Positions 60,920 through 64,000 of a stretch of DNA of 64,000 nt are shown here, in pieces. Positions within the stretch are counted from its first letter, which is position 1, and each line of letters opens with the position of its first letter. The notes beneath the pieces are model-generated. The model did no database searches. It worked only from the letters and a program-made list of their open reading frames with translations, and had not been told where the DNA came from. Position numbers and translations under genes: made by a program. Source of the DNA: Pyropia haitanensis (Eukaryota; Rhodophyta; Bangiophyceae; Bangiales; Bangiaceae); contig SDUX01000006.1 of assembly GCA_008729055.1 (NCBI GenBank), forward strand, positions 3,522,842-3,586,841. Reading direction: 5' to 3'.

Positions 60920-61440
60920 TGTGACAAACCCCGAATCTGGGTTTGAATATTCGGAGCAAGTGGCTCAGAATTGAGATTGGATTTCACCCGACCCATGAGT
61001 GAAATATTCCGATTTCAGCTCGAAGTTCCGACTGGGACTTTCGGCACCCCATTTGCAGAGTATTGCAGTGGTTCGTATCTTGGGGATTTTTGCGCGGGAG
61101 CCAGACGGATTTCTACGCTTGCTTGCTTTGATTGTGGAGCCTTTTTATTGGGTGGTCTGAGTGTTCATTTTTTGCGTGTTTTACGAGGGGTGTGCGCGCG
61201 CATGCGTGCACACGAGGGTTTATATGCGCGGGACAGCAAGGCGGGGAGGGCCCCCCTTGGCTGCCAAGTAAACTCCGTCTGGCTCCGACACATCTTGTTC
61301 GTGCCTTGGCGAGTCGGCCACTCGTCACACGCAAGTCGCGTGTTGGTGTTGCACGGGTTGCTTCCGGTGTTCCAAGTTGGGACCCGAGCGTGCGTGTTCC
61401 GCTCCCACAAGTTGTGGGTCGGCGTAGCCGTACTGCTACA
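60920..61440 (+). repeat. 5' LTR of the second element
   Basis: It starts TGTGACAAACCCCG and ends GTACTGCTACA (TG...CA), 521 bp. It immediately follows chromovirus pol sequence and is followed two bases later by a TGG-starting primer site. The partner LTR lies outside the window. Confidence 0.7.
61219..61226 (+). promoter_or_regulatory. TATA-like box in the LTR
   Basis: TTTATATG lies 221 bp before the LTR end in an otherwise GC-rich segment, a plausible position for the U3 promoter. Confidence 0.45.
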
Positions 61441-61442
61441 GT

Positions 61443-61458
61443 TGGTGGATCAGCGGGG
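61443..61458 (+). promoter_or_regulatory. Primer-binding site candidate
   Basis: TGGTGGATCAGCGGGG begins two bases after the LTR. A TGG start complements the CCA end of a tRNA; the specific tRNA is not identified. Confidence 0.55.
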
Positions 61459-61747
61459 GAGAGGACATCGACTCGGAGTCCCCTCCTTTGGTGAGGAAAC
61501 TGAGTTGGTTTCTCTCCCCCTACGGCACCGTGACTTCGGGCCGTCTCATCAACTCCCCCTCGTACTCCGAGGTTCGCGGGGCGACAAGGTGAGCGTCCGG
61601 AGTTCGGACGGGGACGCGGAGTAACGACCCCTCACCGCTTTCGTTGCGTAAGCGGAGGGGCGGTTGTGTTCCGTGCTCCCACGCCGACGATCCCCGACTC
61701 TGGGCACCGTAACGTCATTTTGGTAACTCAACTCGAGTCCCGGAGTG

Positions 61748-63508
61748 ATGGCGGGCGCGGAAGACTCTCCCGCCGCGCCGTTTGTACCTGGGGAGGGGGA
61801 GCGGATGCGTCCCCCTTTGGGCGGAGTACCCCCCAGGACGGGCAGCGTGGATGAGTCGGGTCGCCAGGGGCGACCCCCTCGGCGTTCGGCCAGGTTCCGA
61901 CCCGCGCCATCCTCCGTCGACTCGAGCGGAGGTCGCCCTCCTCCGGCGGGTGTGCCGAGCCAGACTCCGGCTCAGGTGCCCCTACCGGAGGATGATGATA
62001 CTCTCTTCGGCACGGGACTGCCGGCCTTGGGTGCTGGGGGCAGAGGCTCCGTACCCCGGGACGGCGAGTCCGCGCCCCCTTTGGTTCCGGAAGGACCGGG
62101 CGGTAGCTCAAGTCGAGCTCCGCCGGGGTCCACCGGGAGCCTGGATGCCAGTGTGGTGACAGCCATCGCACAAGTTGTGCGTGAGGAGGTGGGGCGGGCG
62201 CTACAGGAAAAGTCTCCTGCGCCTGGGCAGGCCTCCCGGCATGAGCGGCGTGGGGAGCAAGTTGCTCCCCGCCGAGAGTACCGTTCTGGTTCGCCTGCCC
62301 ACTCGAGCGAGGCGTCGAGTGGGGAGGAGGCCGTCCGACATGGACGGCAGGAGCCACGGGATCGTCCCAAAGTCCGGGAGATCCCCAAGAAGATCGTGGT
62401 TAACAATCCTCTATACGCGGACGTCTTCGACTGTGAGACGTACGCGTTGGTCAACAAGTCGGTGACCTACACGAACCGCCAGGCCCATACTCTGGGCCGG
62501 CGCAAGAAGGACGTGGCTCAGTCCTTTGGGGTCCGGTCTGAGTGGGACGGGACCCCGCCTCTGAAAGTCTTCCAGTTTTTGCGTAAGTTTGCAAAAGCTT
62601 GTGATGACAATGATGTCTCTGAAGCAGAGGCGTTCTTTATGCTTCAGGACTTCACCAAAGAGCCACTCCGCTCCGAGGTGATGAGCGTCATGCCAAGTCG
62701 GCATGGCGGCAACCCCGGTGAGGTGTCCTCCTACTTGGAGTTGATCAACTGGGTGTTGCGCTACCACGCGGACGAGGCGTCTCTCGCCGCGCAGGTAGAG
62801 GAGTTTAATCGTGCCACCCAGAGTGAGGGTGAGGACGAGCGGACGTTCGCTGAGAGACTCCGTCAGCTGAACGTCCTTTGTGGATTTATTCATCCACAAG
62901 GCGTCATCAAAGGGCGTTTTGTGGAGGGTGTCCACCGTTCCGCTCGCGCGACTGTGCGCGAGCGCAACACGCCTGGTATGACGCTGGCCGAGTTGGCCCG
63001 CGTCGCCCAAACCAAGGGTGAAGAGTACCGTTGGATCGTGTCTGACCAACGGAAGGAGAGAGAGAAGGAGACTAAGAGCGCGGAGGCGACTCGCCTTCGT
63101 CGCGCGGCCAGGGCGGCCCAGTACCCTCGGGTACGCCCGGCTGTGGCTGCTACCTCGACTCAAGAGGAAGCTGATGTCGTGGCGGCCATCCCGGAAACTC
63201 CCCAGGGAAAGGCGACGCCACAGACATCGAAGAGCGACCGGCCGTGTTGGCAGTGCTCGAAGACGGGTCACTGGGCGTCTCAGTGCCCCGCCATGGACTC
63301 GCGTCTGCGAGCCATCTTGGCTCGCAGCATGAGTCTTGGGACCCGGGGAACTCCCCCGAGTTCCCGCTCCAACCCAACTCGGGTTGGTGCTATTACCCAA
63401 CAGGGGCCGGAGGGGACTAACAAGAGTCTTGAGGAGGGGGAGGCACCCACCTCAAGCTCGAGTGAGAGTACCTCTTCCTCATCCGACTCGGGTGAGGGAA
63501 ACGCCTAG
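61748..63508 (+). CDS. Gag polyprotein of the second LTR element
   Basis: The 586-residue protein starts at the ATG at 61748. The N-terminal 200 residues are Pro/Ser/Arg-rich and disordered. The capsid part (about 215-440) contains IPKKIVVNNPLYADVFDCET, WDGTPPLKVFQFLRKFAKAC, EAFFMLQDFTKEPLRSEVM and TFAERLRQLNVLCGFI, as in retrotransposon Gag. One CCHC zinc knuckle, CWQCSKTGHWASQC, lies at about 499-512. The tail is Ser-rich and acidic (SESTSSSSDSGEGNA). It overlaps the protease frame by 13 bases at its 3' end and would be joined to it by -1 frameshifting. Confidence 0.85.
   Translation: MAGAEDSPAAPFVPGEGERMRPPLGGVPPRTGSVDESGRQGRPPRRSARFRPAPSSVDSSGGRPPPAGVPSQTPAQVPLPEDDDTLFGTGLPALGAGGRGSVPRDGESAPPLVPEGPGGSSSRAPPGSTGSLDASVVTAIAQVVREEVGRALQEKSPAPGQASRHERRGEQVAPRREYRSGSPAHSSEASSGEEAVRHGRQEPRDRPKVREIPKKIVVNNPLYADVFDCETYALVNKSVTYTNRQAHTLGRRKKDVAQSFGVRSEWDGTPPLKVFQFLRKFAKACDDNDVSEAEAFFMLQDFTKEPLRSEVMSVMPSRHGGNPGEVSSYLELINWVLRYHADEASLAAQVEEFNRATQSEGEDERTFAERLRQLNVLCGFIHPQGVIKGRFVEGVHRSARATVRERNTPGMTLAELARVAQTKGEEYRWIVSDQRKEREKETKSAEATRLRRAARAAQYPRVRPAVAATSTQEEADVVAAIPETPQGKATPQTSKSDRPCWQCSKTGHWASQCPAMDSRLRAILARSMSLGTRGTPPSSRSNPTRVGAITQQGPEGTNKSLEEGEAPTSSSSESTSSSSDSGEGNA
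63496..63502 (+). promoter_or_regulatory. -1 ribosomal frameshift slippery heptamer
   Basis: GGGAAAC is placed in the Gag frame as G-GGA-AAC, four bases before the Gag stop TAG. The -1 frame (GGG-AAA-CGC) is open from exactly here to the window end and encodes the protease. The previous stop in that frame is at 63493-63495. This is the X-XXY-YYZ type used by many retroelements. Confidence 0.75.
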
Positions 63509-64000
63509 CCGCTGGAGTCGAGTTGACCCCACAGACCTCGGCGGCAGGCCAAGGGGAACTTCACCCGACGCCGACTCATGGGCGGGTGAAGCTCTTACAA
63601 CGCCCTCGAGGGGTGAGACCTCAAGGCAAGGCCCCCTCGCAGCGATACGACCCAAGTCGGATCGTATCTGTCTTGGTAGGGAGTAACTACCAAGTCGCAG
63701 CCAGACTTTGGCTGTATGATGGGTACGAGTTTGCTTCTCGTGTCATAGTCGACACGGGTTCGCCGGTATCTCTCATCAGGCAAGAGTTGTTGCCTGAGGG
63801 AGTCGAGGTGAGTCAAGTTGACCGCTCGACATGGCGTATGTTTGATGTCAATGGGGGACTCCTCCCCATTGTGGGTTCAATTGCATTGAGTGTATGCATT
63901 GGGTCATACCAGACTGAGGTGACCTTTGGGGTTGTACCACGCATGTCGGTCCCAGTACTCCTGGGTACCGACTACGTGGACACCCACGTACCCGAAGTCC
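63496..64000 (+). CDS. Aspartic protease, start of Pol (partial)
   Basis: In the -1 frame relative to Gag the sequence reads through RYDPSRIVSVLVGSNYQVAA to VIVDTGSPVSLIRQELLPEG, with the DTGS active-site motif at about 63754-63765, and PVLLGTDYVDTHVPE near the window end. This is a retropepsin-type protease of a gypsy element that processes Gag-Pol. The reading frame continues beyond 64000. Confidence 0.8.

Larger units (their letters stand above)
60920..64000 (+). mobile_element. Second LTR retrotransposon (gypsy-type), cut by the window end
   Basis: The order is 5' LTR (60920-61440), PBS (61443 on), leader, Gag (61748-63508), -1 frameshift site, then aspartic protease running off the window. 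It is inserted into the chromovirus pol in opposite orientation. Capsid-type Gag with one zinc knuckle followed by protease fits Ty3/gypsy; RT is outside the window. Confidence 0.8.

Noticed and set aside
1..64000. tRNA, rRNA and CRISPR features
   Set aside because: No complete tRNA, no rRNA sequence and no spaced-repeat array was found; the A-box-like site at 9878 lacks a B box.

Overview
The window looks like nuclear DNA of a GC-rich eukaryote. It has eukaryotic housekeeping genes (a fused UMP synthase, V-ATPase subunit D, an AAR2-like splicing factor), one clear GT-AG intron, and dense retrotransposons and DNA transposons. Most genes are uninterrupted, GC is very high, and intergenic DNA is packed with GCC/CGC low complexity. 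That combination suggests a bangiophyte red alga (Porphyra/Pyropia type). This is an inference from composition and intron poverty; no marker gene proves it.

Layout. 1-1930: GC-rich low complexity, then plain spacer with a 48-bp hairpin. 1930-13150: a giant foldback element (FB1) with GCC/CGC-rich outer arms, AT-richer inner arms and a palindromic core. A 5.2-kb Tnp2/CACTA-like transposon (4682-9868) is inserted in its left arm, with 34-bp TIRs and a 3-bp TGG duplication. 14037-17023: an inverted copy of the 48-bp hairpin, UMP synthase (+) and V-ATPase D (-), convergent. 19076-24209: a DIRS/PAT-type tyrosine-recombinase retrotransposon with split direct repeats, next to a possible disrupted gene. 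26158-30280: a secreted cysteine-rich protein and an AAR2-like gene whose frame breaks at G/C runs. 30759-36134: a second foldback element (FB2), which carries the empty target site of the CACTA-like insertion. 36137-37265: an apparently perfect 1129-bp palindrome of two head-to-head MITE-like units. 37266-43616: mostly non-coding, with a 235-bp tandem repeat. 43617-54974: a block of minus-strand genes: an HMGXB3-like transposon-associated zinc-cluster protein, a 16-bp minisatellite, an unknown ORF, a PIF1 helicase and an unknown hydrophobic protein. 57060-64000: a Ty3/gypsy chromovirus pol (-) interrupted by a second LTR element (+). The second element has its LTR, PBS, Gag, a -1 frameshift site and the start of protease before the window ends.

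Conventional host genes are few (UMP synthase, V-ATPase D, AAR2-like, perhaps the secreted Cys-rich protein and some orphans). The rest is a nested mobile-element landscape. The most unusual item is the foldback family: two copies here, 17-20 kb apart, with no transposase of their own visible, one of which supplies an exact pre-insertion allele for the CACTA-like transposon.
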